From assembly GCA_033032865.1 (NCBI GenBank), contig JAWHQI010000272.1, forward strand, positions 3,780,358-3,844,357: a stretch of DNA of 64,000 nucleotides, written 5' to 3'. Positions 10,846 to 21,401 of this stretch are shown here, piece after piece; positions within the stretch are counted from its first letter, which is position 1, and every line of letters starts with the position of its first letter. Source of the DNA: Dactylorhiza incarnata. Its lineage: Eukaryota > Streptophyta > Magnoliopsida > Asparagales > Orchidaceae. The notes under the pieces were generated by a model that was not told the origin of the DNA, did not search any database, and saw nothing but the letters and a program-made list of their open reading frames with translations. A program made the position numbers and the translations under genes.

Positions 10846-12748
10846 TGGTGATTTGAATTGACTATCAACCCGAAGAGCCAAGTGTACCTATCGAATTGTA
10901 GTACCAAGGTCGTGTTTAAAACACGGGGCTGTCAAGTATTACTACTCACGCTTCCAACTATTATCCTACAGTACGATTGTTGGGTGATTTTGAGAATTTC
11001 TAAATTAAACTACGAGATTACTTAAACGGAAATTCAGAAGAGAAAACTAGCGTTCGATCAAAGAATCACCATGAAAAGAGACGAGAGAGAAATAAAATTT
11101 ATTTCTACGATTGCAAAATAATTCTCGACCGTGATGGTTCCGAAAATGAGAGATAGTCTCGCTAGAGCACTAAATCTCCTAACTTAAAGACGGTTTAATT
11201 GGAATCTCTTCACAAATCAAACAGGTCTAAAGTCGCATTATCGAAGTAAACCGCACTATTGGATTTGACTCCAATCCGGAGGATTTACATCATCCTATCT
11301 CTAGGGGTGCGTGCAACTCCTTCCTTCTTTGAGCGATCTTTCAAATCAATGAGTCTCTCGACTACTATGAAACGAGATCAAGGGCCTACTACCGTATACC
11401 GAAAATACGGAGTCGACGCAAAATATTTCAAAGAGGGATCGAGAATAATTTAAACAAAAGCTAAACTAAGACATAAAAAAAACTCTCATCTCAATTCATG
11501 GATCATCGTGATCGAACGCTAATGAGAATTAGCTATTCATAATCGAAAGAGAAACGACAATATTGGAGAAAGAAAACATTTTCATTGATAGATAGAAGAG
11601 AAGTACAATAAGAAAATTACAAGGACAATAATATTATACTAAAAAAAGATTACAATAATCTAAAAACAAGAACAACAAAGAGAACTTTCAAAGGCTTACA
11701 CAAGATCACTACTAGCACTATAATTCCTCTCCACTTCCAACCCCCCAAATGCTTGGGCCAAGGGGTCCTTTTATAGATGAGGGGGAAGGTTCTAGATGAG
11801 ATTTATGAGGGAGAGAGAAGGGAAATGCATGGATGGAAGAATGCATGCATGGGTTTAAATGAGGAGGAGAGAGGTGGCCAAATGCAATGTTTTCTATTTA
11901 AGAAGTAAATAAAATAAAATAGAAAATAGAAAATAGAAGAAGGGGAGATGAATAAGAAATAAAGAGGAGAGAAGAAATTAAAAAAAAGAGAGAGAGGAGA
12001 TGAGAGAGTGGATCGGCCAATGCATGAATGGGAGCATGCAAAGGTGGCTGTATAAAATGGAGGTGGCGTGAGTCATGAATGTGGGCAGCCATATTAAATG
12101 GAGATGAATATGAATTGCATGGAATGAGGAGGTAATTACGTGAGTGGTGATTGCATGGAACAAAAATGGCCACGTGCATATTTTATGATGATGATGTGGC
12201 AGTCCAACATAAGTGGCGTCTTATTTGTATGAATTTCACTTGGGTTTGCATGGTGGGTTGATGGAAGGATTTCAGGTGGCTGCATGCATGAAATAAATGA
12301 CGACGATGGCGTTGTGCAGCTTGGAAGATGGTGCGGCGAAGCGATGCGGCATCATTATTGACGGCGCGACGATGGCGGTGATGGTGGCGGTGAGCAACAT
12401 CTAACCTACAAGATAAAATAAAAACAAAACAATAAATTAGTTTAAAAATATAATAACACAACAAAAATATCATAACATAATACCTAAAATATAATACTTA
12501 AATTATATCATAACATAATCGAAACATAAAATAAAAATTAACAAAAACATGAAACATCAAAAACACACAAACAAGCATGCAAACACATAACAATAAATTA
12601 AAAATAACACCCAAACATAACATACAAATATTAACTCATATTATAAATTATTGAATTATATCCAATAAAATAGATAAAATTAATACTAAAAAATTAGGAA
12701 AACTTAAGCTAAACTAAGCTAAAAAGCGATGACTAAAACAAGTCATCA
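10846..12748 (-). mobile_element. B 5' LTR
   Basis: Minus strand: TGATGACTTG at 12748 to ATCACCA at 10846, 1903 bp. It is almost identical to 4479-6382, with the same TATA-like box (about 11769-11778) and CATGCA cluster. It abuts non-element sequence starting atact at 12749, so this is the outer 5' end of B. The near identity to the other LTR indicates recent insertion or recombination. Confidence 0.9.
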
Positions 12749-13460
12749 ATACTTGAACACCAGAATCTTATGGAGTATGCCTCCCATGGGCAAGGTGTTA
12801 ACTCGTTGGCACTCGGGATCCCTCAACCAAAAGGCGTAACACATTATTGACAAGATCAGATCAGAAATACTGAATGATTTACCTTCCAGAATGTGGTATG
12901 TAACCATAGTCAGTTGTAAGTAATCTTCCTAGTGTCCCCAGATTTCAACATTAGAGAGTGGAGAAGGATGTCTTGGATGATGAGTGCATCGAGAGTAAGA
13001 GTAGACATAGAAGTAATAAGGTCACGTTCATTGACATCGTTGTGGAGAACTTGATTCATCAACATCCAATCCTGGGTGGTCTGGAATGACTCCAAATATC
13101 GAGCCGATTTCTAGATGTAGGCAAACCATACATACTCTCCACGTCAGCACGGAGAATAGTCATAAGGTGGGCTCCAACATACGACTGAACCCCTCCGTCC
13201 ACAGTTGTAAGCTTCGGATCCCTGAGATTATTATTAAACTCCCGAACGTGGATGAACGAGAATGGATCCTCAAAGACTATGACCGGTAGAATTTTTGCGT
13301 CATCCAAATAAGTATAAATGTTGGGATATTTATCAACATCAATCTCAATATACATGGTTAAGCTCACTATAGCACCCTCCACAGCTGGATTGGACTGAGC
13401 ATATGCACGAGAGAGCTTGGAGAAGCTTCATCTGGGGTATGAGCTAGAGGATGCCTTTAC
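12749..13460 (-). pseudogene. Fragment resembling a plant transposon-associated protein
   Basis: On the minus strand, pieces of one protein appear in changing frames. The first is VEGAIVSLTMYIEIDVDKYPN with VREFNNNLRDP and ADVESMYGLPTSRNRLD (13395-13060). Next comes LESFQTTQDWMLMNQ to LTLDALIIQDILL (about 13095-12930). The last is ILEGKSFSISDLILSIMCYAF with LPMGGILHKIL, up to the B LTR at 12749. The order and the closing LP-x-G motif recall the plant domain annotated as putative plant transposon protein; this is recognition from memory. A convincing 3' splice site (pyrimidine-rich, TTATTTCAG) precedes the fragment at 13461-13469. It has at least two frameshifts and a stop, and B is inserted in it. 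Confidence 0.45.
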
Positions 13461-13845
13461 CTGAAATAAGAGGAAGAACACCACCAATCAATAATGAGAA
13501 AAATCATAAAACTGATTTAGATCGATACACCCGAGCAGTAACACCGATAACATCAGGCAGTAGTCAGGCAAAATATTCATCATCTTCCTCTTCTGTGTCT
13601 CTCCCCAAAACCATTAGGTCCAACATTTCTATTGTGGAAATCGGAAGTTTATGGGCACAATATTGTTTCTAACCAAGAATCTCCATTCTAGCAGTAGATT
13701 TATGAAGAAAAGTGAAAAAGCTAACTCAACCCACCATGAAACTCAAAATAAATTAAGATCTACCATGGATATAGTGTATAAATAAAAAAAACATCCACTA
13801 AACTCTCCTTAAAATTACAAAAAAGTGGGAGAAAAGCGGTACCTC
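13461..13845 (-). other. Possible intron and upstream part of the fragment
   Basis: A pyrimidine tract ending TTATTTCAG (minus) at 13461 suggests an intron. Farther upstream on the minus strand is an acidic-codon-like run (gaagaggaagatgatgaat, about 13590) but no frame I can extend. Otherwise I see nothing definite. Confidence 0.3.
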
Positions 13846-14103
13846 TGTCTAGCGAACAGCGGACTCTATCTCATAGGGTGGTGACTGGATCAGGTCACAC
13901 GCCTATAAATAGGAGTCACTGTAGCAGCAAAATCATCGCACCAAGTGTAAGCTGAGCTCGCGCCTAATTCTTGCGGTCTCTTTTTGTGCCCGGGCAGTTT
14001 GCTGATTGAACTTTCCTTGTACAGCTTCTGTGGATTGTGCGGGCAGTCGCGGTCACCTCTTCTTCTAAGGTGTTCGGGCGGTCTCGCGGCTTGCAGTGCG
14101 GGT

Positions 14104-15320
14104 TATTGGACCGGTAGGCGCACTTAGAGGGTGGGGGGTGAATAAGAGTTTTAAAAAACTTATATTATATTTTGAAAAGCTTTGTAATAATGCAAGAATA
14201 AAGACAATAAGAAGTCAAGTAAAACAATTGAAATAAAGTAGAGACATGCTTTATTAATATCAAATAAAGTTTTACAAAAGTTGACTTCTATGACGCTAGA
14301 AATCGGTGGCGATGAATAGTAAAGTCTTTTTGTTTTCTATACCGACTCGTATCCCCACGAACCGGTTGGCTTTAGCCGATCCTTCCCCGGATATGGCCTC
14401 AAGCCGCTCTAGCCAACCCTTCCCCGGATATGGCCTCGAGCACCCCCTAGACATAGCCTAGATCTAGTCGCCAACACGAGGCGAATTTCAGCCCTAAGTC
14501 CTACCCAGACCTAGTCGCCAACACGAGGCGAATTTACTACACGATTACAAGAAAAGATGTGAAATAAAAAGACAATAATATAAAAACTCCCTCTATGTAG
14601 ATCTCTTGGAGAAGTAGACGAAGACGCAGAGTTTGATCGTAGTCGATGCGGTCTTTCGTCACGATGATGATGCATGTTGAAATCTTCTCCACATATCTCC
14701 TTTAGCCTTTATAAATTTGTGGGAGTATCTCTCTGAAACTTCCTCTCTATGCTGTGGCACGAAGCTCTGGAATTCTGGATCTCTTGAGGATGAGGAAGAT
14801 GGAGCCAATAGGTCCTTTTTATAGACTAAGCGCTAGCGCCTGCGCTAGCGGTACCGCCGGCGCTATCCCATATTAGGACACATTCTGCGCGGCAGAATCT
14901 TCAATCTGAGGAAACACTTCTCTCTTGCCTACTGTGCTCCTCGCTATCGCCTGCGCTATCGGATATCGCCTAGCGCTATCTCCTTCTATAAGTTCTCCCG
15001 GCAATTGCGCTTTAAGACAATATTTTGTCGAACGGGAATTCGTCGAATGCCGCTGAGAGTTTGTGGAACAATTTTCGTCGAACGATATTCCGTCGAACGC
15101 CGCTAACAGTTCGTCGAACGACAGCTAGCGCCTGAGCTAGTCCTACCGCCAGCGCTAGTAGGTGTTTTGGATTTGATGGCTCAACTTTAGGGGCAACCTT
15201 CTTATGTACTCCTTGAGTCATGTGGACTTTGTTATCCTGCACACTTAAACACACAAGATCAAATACACATAGGATTTATTATTCTCAAACCAAGGAAATG
15301 CGGAAGACCATGTTCCAACA
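14104..15320 (-). mobile_element. Solo LTR D1 (copia-type) inside Cop2 LTR
   Basis: On the minus strand it begins TGTTGGAACATGG (15320) and ends near GGTCCAATA (14104, terminal CA apparently mutated). Flanks are CGGGT (14099-14103) and CAGGT (15321-15325), a 4-of-5 match acceptable as an old TSD. Neither a PBS nor coding sequence adjoins it, so it is a solo LTR. A related, diverged LTR lies at 31990-33290; both have the cacttagagggggtgaataag segment, a gccaacacgaggcgaatt-like block, and a minus TATA-like box (CTATAAAAAGG near 14815-14826). Upstream of the TATA is a palindrome cluster (14827-15170). Confidence 0.75.
14827..15170. repeat. Palindrome cluster in D1 LTR (two motif types)
   Basis: Two kinds of short palindrome occur here: GCGCTAGCGC/GGTACCGCCGGCGC types (14828-14870, 14940-14980, 15123-15160) and TTCGTCGAACG with CCGCTGAGAG types (15027-15121). 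The second kind is also the hallmark of the Cop1 LTR; the first also occurs in the D2 and Del LTRs. Confidence 0.75.
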
Positions 15321-15671
15321 CAGGTTGCTGGAGTTCGGGAGAATCAGTGGAGTTTGGAAGGTCGCGGAGGTTCAGTTGGTGTTGTTCAAGTCGTCGGCAT
15401 CTGTTCGTGCGGTCTCCTTTTCTAGTCGCGTGAACACCTAGGTCATGCGGTCTATATGTTCAGACCACTGGTTATCTTTCTTCTGCATTGTATTTCTCTT
15501 TTGGTTTTGTGTACTGACGAAATCATGTCTCGCCATGTATACCTCGCTCTATAATGAAGATTTCTGCTATTTTTCAATAAAGATTATGTTGCTTCATGTG
15601 CTTCTTTTTGAGGCTGTAACTTTGAGTTGTACAATTCCAGCTCACCCCTAGATCTTCGGAAAAGTTCACAT

Positions 15672-15800
15672 GGTATCAAAGCGAAGTTGGAGTGGATAGA
15701 GCAGTGAATAACTCAAAGTTGTCATCGCCTTTGTGAAGAAGGAACCAGTGGTAGAGCCATGGAAGCAAGAGGTCTTGGAATTGAGATGCTCAACTCAACT
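15672..15800 (+). mobile_element. Cop2 PBS and start of gag
   Basis: TGGTATCAAAGCG at 15672 matches the initiator-tRNA-Met PBS of plant copia elements. A leader follows, then ATG at 15759 with MEARGLGIEMLNS, a plausible gag start. At 15800 the sequence is interrupted by Cop1; the last five bases, CAACT (15796-15800), would be the Cop1 target duplication. I do not see the continuation of Cop2 after 30702. Confidence 0.7.
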
Positions 15801-16079
15801 TGAAAGAATATAAGGTTTGAAGTCTAAGTCACCTAGAGGGGGGGGGGGTGAATAGGTCTTTTAAATTTTACTTGATTAGCTTTAGCTGTTTTCAGAGTTG
15901 GTTAAAGCAAATCAGCAAACACAGAAAGCACACAATAATTTATAATGGTTCCCCAAAGATAGTGTGTCTATGGGTAGTCCACTTTCCCCCTCTACCCTTC
16001 CAACAGTGTGTTAGATAGGGCCAACTTCTCCAAACTCGGCTCAAAGAGCTTACAGCACAAGTTCCTCAGAACTTCTCAG

Positions 16080-16390
16080 ATCAAGAATGATCCTACCTCA
16101 GGACACAAGTCCCTACAACTCAGAGTTATCACCACCTACCTCAGGCACAGCTGCCCTACAAACTCAGAGGATAACACCACCTACAGCTCAGACAATAATG
16201 TCCTACAACTCAGACCTCTCCCAGGTCCTACCTCTCAGAGGACTCCTCCTCCTACAGCTCAGACCAGCTCCTGGTCCTACCTCAGGCTGTTAATCCCTAC
16301 CTCAGATCTGCTCCAGATCCTACACTCAGGCCTCCAGCCCTACAGCTCAGAACCCTCAGGTTCCTACAAACTCAGACCAAATGGTCTTAC
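16080..16390. repeat. Degenerate CCTACA-CTCAG minisatellite in Cop1 LTR
   Basis: About a dozen imperfect units of roughly 20-30 bp built on tcctac and actcaga. The copy in the other LTR is at about 29590-29895. It lies downstream of the minus-strand TATA-like box, in the transcribed part of the LTR. Confidence 0.7.
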
Positions 16391-16839
16391 AACTCATGCA
16401 AGATGCCCTATAGATAAATGATTTAGAAATTTATTCTACAGTATAGGTACTCTCCTGTAGATCATGTACTGACTGTGCTTCCTGTTGCTGAAGATGTTGA
16501 TTACAGCAACTAACTTGATCTTCCTCTTCGGCAGAGTGATGGAAGATCACCTTGCTCCTTCTTGCAAAGGAGCTAACTTTCTTTCTCTGTTATCTTCTTC
16601 TTCTTGTTTAGTGAACGGGAGGAAGAAGACAAGAGCTTCAGCCGTCAATTTAACAGTTGATCTCTTTTGCACGTTACAGAGAGTTTCAAATGTGCCCTAA
16701 CTCTTCCTTTTATACATATCTGATCTTCAACGGCTCTTAGCTGATCTGCTGAGAGGTATGGGAGAAGCTGGTGTACCCCATACAACTTTTCTGCAACTAG
16801 TCCTAGCCGCAGGACCCGCCACCCTACTTTTCCGTAGAG

Positions 16840-17260
16840 AAGGACTGCGCTCAACGAACGTGGAACACTCTACGTTCGACGAACCAGTTGTCCCCTGCGT
16901 TCGACGATCTTGCCAGCTCAGCGCTCGACAAACTTGCCTTGTGTATCTTCTCAGCGGCTCCGCTGAGACGGCTCCTCGTCTCAGCGTTTGTCGAACGACG
17001 TTCAGCGTTCGATGATCTTGCCTAGTGTGTCTTCTCAGCGGCTTCAGCTTTGATCTTGTCTCAGTGGTTTCTGCTTCGACCTCGTCTCAGCGGTCGACGA
17101 ACGACGTACAGCGTTCGACGAATATCGAGCCCAGTTCGATGACCATGCTGATTCTCAGCGTATAATGAACTTCTCAGCGGAGGCACCTTCTTCTCAGCGG
17201 ATACGCTGAGACGGCTCCTCGTCTCAGCGGTTTTTCCCCCCTCGTCTCAGCGGTTCGGCT
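16840..17260. repeat. Palindrome array in Cop1 LTR U3
   Basis: Repeated GTTCGACGAACG-type palindromes and CTCAGCGG/CCGCTGAG-type inverted repeats, with a clear long inverted copy around ctcagcggatacgctgag (17194-17211). The array lies upstream of the minus-strand TATA-like box. The other LTR has the array at 30355-30690. Confidence 0.8.
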
Positions 17261-17444
17261 GAGAAAAAACTTCATCTTTTGGAAGATGATTTCTCCACAT
17301 CTAAGGGCATGTTTGTCCCTTCCTTTTGAGTCACCTGCACCTGTATATCTTACACAAGTATATCTCATCAAATACAATATGTCCTTAGCATTGAGAGTGA
17401 TGCCTCTTCAAATCAAGGTACTATTGAGGGCAATATACCCAACA

Positions 17445-17458
17445 ATCTCCCCCTATTT
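17445..17458 (-). other. PPT of Cop1
   Basis: Minus-strand AAATAGGGGGAGAT abuts the LTR start TGTTGGG, as is typical of copia elements. Confidence 0.85.
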
Positions 17459-17825
17459 GAAGAAGGTAGAACATCCCCAATGCTAAGGTACATTAATAAC
17501 AAAAATCATATCATAGAAAAATGATATGTATAGCATAGGCCCTATCTCCCTCTTGCTAATATCCTAAGCATAGGTTCTTACTTAGCAATGGCTCTTTCTC
17601 CCCCTTTCTGGTTTCTTCAACTATTTATCCCATTAGGGATTGGGAGGCAACATCTATAGATCCCTTTGGATCAACTTATAGGTCAACCTATACAATCTTG
17701 GCATTTGCCATCTCCCCCTCAACCTGAGCAGGGAATTTGCTCCCCCTTAATTGGTGAGCAATTACTGTAATAACTGAACCTATTTAAATTGAACATCACA
17801 TTTTAGCTCCCCCTCAATGTGAGTA

Positions 17826-19301
17826 CTAGTCTACACTCAACATCCCTAGTTCTATCTTGAAAGCATTAAAGTTGACCTCATCCAATGGCTTAGTGAAGAT
17901 ATCAGCTACTTGATTGTCTGTAAGGACATATTCAAGTTTGATATTTTCACACTCTACATACTCCCTAATAAAATGATACCTAATTTCTATGTGCTTGGTC
18001 CTGCTATGGGAAAAAGGATGTTTAGCAATAGAAATTGCACTGGATGAGTCACACAGCAGGGGAGAATGTCTTACCTTGATGTTGTAGTCTTCCAACTGAT
18101 GTTGGATCCACAGAATTTGAGCACAGCAGCTACCTGCTGCAATGTACTCTGACTCAGCTGTGGATATGGCCACACTGGTTTGCTTTTTGCTGCTCCATGA
18201 GACCAGCCTCCTCCCTTGGAATTGACAGGTGCCACTTGTGCTTTTCCTGTCCTCTTTGCATCCTGCAAAATTTGCATATGAGTAGCCTATCAGTTCAAAA
18301 TCATTGTTTCTAGGGTACCAAAGGCCATGATTCAGGCTTCCCTTGAGGTATCTCAAGATCCTCTTCACAGAGGTGTAGTGAGACTCCTTAGGACAGGCCT
18401 TATACCTAGCACAAACACATGTAGAATACATAATGTCTGGCCTACTCGCAGTTAAGTACAACAGGGATCCAATGATACACCTGTACATGGACTCATCAAA
18501 GGCCTTCCCCTTTTCATCCTTGTCTAATGATACATTAGATCCCATGGGTGTCCTCATGGTGGAAGAAGATTCCATCCCAAATTTCTTGATGAGCTCCTTG
18601 GTGTACTTAGTTTGGGAAATGAAGATTCCATTCTCAGACTGTTTCACCTGGAGCCCAAGGAAATATTTGAGCTCACCCATACTGCTCATCTCAAACTCCC
18701 CCTGCATTAGATTAGCAAATCTCTTGCAGAGGTTGTCATCAGTAGACCCAAAAATTATGTCATCAACATATATTTGGACTAGGAGAATCTTGCCCCTTGT
18801 TTCCCTAAGAAACAATGTGCTATCTATCTTTCCCCTCAAGAACTTGTTCTTGATGAGAAAGCTAGACAATGTCTCATACCAAGCCCTTGGGGCTTGCTTA
18901 AGACCATACAGGGCTTTCTTAAGAAAATAGACATGAGAAGTGAGAGTAGGATGGACAAAACCTGATGGCTGCTCTACATATACTTCCTCTTTTAGATTTC
19001 CATTTAGGAATGCTGACTTGACATCCATCTGATATACTTTGAATCCTTTGTGGGCTGCATGTGCAAGGAATAACCTTATAGCCTCCAACCTTGCAACTGG
19101 GGCAAAGGTTTGATCAAAGTCAATCCCTTCCTCTTGCATGTATCCCTTTGCAACAAGCCTTTCCTTGTTCTTGATGATAGTTCTATTCTCATCCATCTTA
19201 TTTCTGAAGATCCATTTGGTGCCAATGATGTTGTGTCCTTGTGGTCTTGGCACTAATTTCCATACTTTGCATCTTTTGAATTGCAACAGTTCTTTCTGCA
19301 T
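17826..19301 (-). CDS. pol: Cop1 reverse transcriptase and RNase H region
   Basis: A 491-aa open frame covers the C-terminal half of a copia polyprotein, which copies the element RNA into DNA. The RT begins [19 protein letters not shown] near residue 14. It has [24 protein letters not shown] (92-101), [14 protein letters not shown] (130-143) and the catalytic YVDD (178-181). RNase H follows, with the plant copia motifs [30 protein letters not shown] and ADIFTKPL (466-473). The frame ends about 380 bases before the LTR. The ATG is only the first in-frame Met: upstream sequence (19302-19727) is broken by stops. This is the best-preserved coding stretch in the window, but it lacks its N-terminal partners in frame. 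Confidence 0.88.
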   Translation of the reverse strand: MQKELLQFKRCKVWKLVPRPQGHNIIGTKWIFRNKMDENRTIIKNKERLVAKGYMQEEGIDFDQTFAPVARLEAIRLFLAHAAHKGFKVYQMDVKSAFLNGNLKEEVYVEQPSGFVHPTLTSHVYFLKKALYGLKQAPRAWYETLSSFLIKNKFLRGKIDSTLFLRETRGKILLVQIYVDDIIFGSTDDNLCKRFANLMQGEFEMSSMGELKYFLGLQVKQSENGIFISQTKYTKELIKKFGMESSSTMRTPMGSNVSLDKDEKGKAFDESMYRCIIGSLLYLTASRPDIMYSTCVCARYKACPKESHYTSVKRILRYLKGSLNHGLWYPRNNDFELIGYSYANFAGCKEDRKSTSGTCQFQGRRLVSWSSKKQTSVAISTAESEYIAAGSCCAQILWIQHQLEDYNIKVRHSPLLCDSSSAISIAKHPFSHSRTKHIEIRYHFIREYVECENIKLEYVLTDNQVADIFTKPLDEVNFNAFKIELGMLSVD

Positions 19302-19732
19302 TGCCTAGATCCAGAATGGATCCATATTGGCCTCTTCAAACTTCTTAGGCTCTACTTGTGACAGAAAACTGAGGAACTGGGCCTCATTATGAGCTCTGCT
19401 TCTGGTTGTCACACCTTGCTGGACATTTCCAATAATCTGTTCTAAGGGTTGATCCCTTAGATGTCTTGTAGCTGCAGGAAATCTGTGCTCAACTTGCTGA
19501 ACTTCTTCAACTGGTTCAGCAGCTTCTTAAGCATCTTCAACATCTTGCACCTTTGCTTCTTCTTGAACTTCTGCATCCGGATTTGCTTTATTGTTGCTGG
19601 AAGGTTCTTTCCATTGCATCTTCACTTCCTGTCCGAACAGAAGAACTGGGCCAGCCCTTGTAGATTAGGCTGGACTCATCAAATACTACATGCATGGACT
19701 CTTCCACAACATGAGTTTTCTTTTTATATACC
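19302..19732 (-). pseudogene. Cop1 integrase tail to RT linker, degraded
   Basis: Minus-strand pieces such as HVVEESMHVVFDES (near 19700-19660), the usual end of copia integrase, precede sequence with several stops and frameshifts leading to the RT frame. The A2 element is inserted at its upstream edge; the ATACC at 19728-19732 is the left target duplication. Confidence 0.75.
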
Positions 19733-21251
19733 TGATGAGTCTCCATTATATACATGTTTTAGGACTCATTTAGGCTTATTATCATGCATAGGTGCTGCAT
19801 ATTAGGTGGATTATCGCTCATATTAGATTAGTAGTTCATTTGCGTAGATAGTACCTTCCAAAGCCTTATTCTGTGTGTTATCTTGGATGCTCCCCTTTTA
19901 TTCTTTTTGGTGCATATTTTATGTCGCTGAGGAGCTTTGTTTCTATGCCGCAGCGGGTATGTTTGAGTTTTCACGCAGGTTCATGGGTCGTGCGACGTTC
20001 GAAGTTTATTTAGGAGCAGTTTATGCCTGAAATGCCACTGATCGTGCGTTTCCTTCACGCACGATCAGTTGATCGTGCGCCTCTGGTCGTGCGCGTTCAT
20101 CTGCTGCCCAAAAACGGCTTCGTAGTTTGGTCGTGCGTTTGCTACGCACGATCGTGCGCACGGTCGTGCGATTTATTATTTTCTGTAGTTTTGCCTTGCA
20201 GGTTTCCGGCTACAGCGCGCACGACCACTCGCGGCCCAGTGCGCACGACCCCTGGTCGTGCGCCACTGGTCGTGCGCACTATTTATTTCAGCGCTTATTT
20301 ATAGTCTGGCTCCGCAATTTTTGGGCAGAGAGCAATACAGGGGCCCGATTAGCCCGCCGTTTTGGGCGATCTTCATCCGGGAGACTCCTCCAGCGATCAA
20401 GAGTTGTTTCTCTACCATTGGGGAGCCCTTCCGGCCGTCAGCAAAGCTTTCCTAGTGAGCGTTCTTCAAGTTGTTGCGGATAAAGTGGAGATCACCGGAG
20501 AATGTGACAGATCTCCGGCACCGGAAGCACCCCTCGACCGACATCGGAAGAGGATTGACAACTCGCTATTCCGGCCGTGACCCACGGCTCTCCTTCTTGA
20601 GTGGTTTTCTCTTAACTTATCTTGTTATAACTAGTTGAATATTTGTGTAATGAACTTGAATGATTTGTTTGTCTATGAATGAATTATCTGGTGTTTACAT
20701 AATCTCCTTTGTATTGCTCTGTATTGCGTCCGCCTCCACTCCACTCCACTTCCACACACACGTTCTAGCTAGCTCACTCTAGCAAAAGCTAGAGGTGAGA
20801 GTGAAGAGGTGCTTTCGAACCTCATCAAAGCCCCACACTGTGGCCATTTCACCCACATACCGAAGCACGGCATCCCGGCTGTTGCACTCACCCCCACTTT
20901 GCGAAGAGGTGTGTGCGACCCTCAATCGTCACAGTTACTTTCCGTCCACGCGCCTTCCGAAGCACGGCATCGCAGCCGTTGCATCCATCCCGCCTTGCGA
21001 AGCGGAGTTTTGTCCCGCATCTCTTATTTCTGCAATAGTCTAGATCACCCATCACAAAGCCCTTTTTTTTTTACTTTCTTTCACTCGTCATAACAACCAC
21101 CTCACTCTATTTTCTTATCACCACATCCTGCATTCCTTGAGAGATCGATACTTGGGGATAACATCCCATTTTTTATTACTTGAGCGACCGGTGCACTACC
21201 GTCGTATCGCATTTCGTGCCTGCTAATTAGTAGTGCCGAAATAGCGCATCA
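19733..21251 (+). mobile_element. A2 5' LTR
   Basis: 1519 bp from TGATGAGTCTCC to AGCGCATCA. U3 holds the GTCGTGCGCAC palindrome array (20036-20282) followed by a TATA-like TTATTTATAG near 20292. The distal half contains cttcgaa/cgaagcacggcatc-type repeats (20870-21000) shared with A1 and A3. Confidence 0.92.
20036..20282. repeat. Palindrome array in A2 LTR U3
   Basis: GATCGTGCG and GGTCGTGCGCAC motifs in both orientations, ending about 10 bp before the TATA-like box. The 3' LTR has it at 24578-24822. Confidence 0.85.
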
Positions 21252-21257
21252 AGTTTT

Positions 21258-21275
21258 TGGCGCCGTTGCCAGGGA
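21258..21275 (+). other. PBS of A2, tRNA-Asp type
   Basis: TGGCGCCGTTGCCAGGGA, 6 bases after the LTR, with one mismatch (A for G) from the B and C sites. Confidence 0.88.
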
Positions 21276-21401
21276 ATGCAGGCGTGACGAGATGTTGTTT
21301 GTGAGTCGATTATTTTCGAGTGAGTCTTTTATTCTTTTTAATTTATTCCTTTTCATGCTATTTTCTTCTTCTATATCATGTGGGCGCATTTGAATATCTG
21401 A

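Larger units (their letters stand above)
2929..12748 (-). mobile_element. Athila-like element B, tandem/recombinant (int-LTR-int-LTR)
   Basis: Read on the minus strand from 12748 leftward: 5' LTR (12748-10846), PBS, gag, start of the protease region, a junction directly into the integrase C-terminus, 3' non-coding region, PPT, a second LTR (6382-4479), a second PBS, and a second gag that is cut at 2929. The middle LTR therefore has a PPT on one side and a PBS on the other, as in tandem copies sharing an LTR. The two LTRs (1904 and 1903 bp) and the two gag copies look nearly identical by eye, so the duplication is recent. The right flank begins atact at 12749; the matching TSD copy at the left is lost. 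Confidence 0.85.
13846..15671 (+). mobile_element. Copia Cop2 5' LTR, split by solo LTR D1
   Basis: The 3' end is firm: it stops next to a tRNA-iMet-type PBS (TGGTATCAAAGC, 15672). A TATA-like box, CCTATAAATAGG, lies at 13901-13912. The start is uncertain: TGTCTAGCG at 13846 would pair with the terminal ACA, but leaves a U3 of only about 55 bp. Removing D1 (14104-15320) leaves about 0.6 kb. The stretch at 15321-15670 has the layout of R-U5, with pyrimidine-rich sequence and an AATAAA-like signal near 15578. Confidence 0.6.
15801..17444 (-). mobile_element. Cop1 3' LTR
   Basis: Minus strand: TGTTGGGTATATTG at 17444 to ATTCTTTCA at 15801, 1644 bp, complete. A TATA-like box (minus GTATAAAAGGAAGAG) lies near 16702-16716. 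Upstream of it (16840-17260) is a palindrome array; downstream (16080-16390) is a pyrimidine-rich minisatellite of CCTACA-CTCAG units. The G run at 15838-15849 belongs to the ACCCCCCCCTCTAGGTG segment common near the 3' ends of plant copia LTRs. Confidence 0.88.

Noticed and set aside
18433..18930. Plus-strand 165-codon frame opposite Cop1 RT
   Set aside because: Antisense shadow of a clear RT/RNase H frame.
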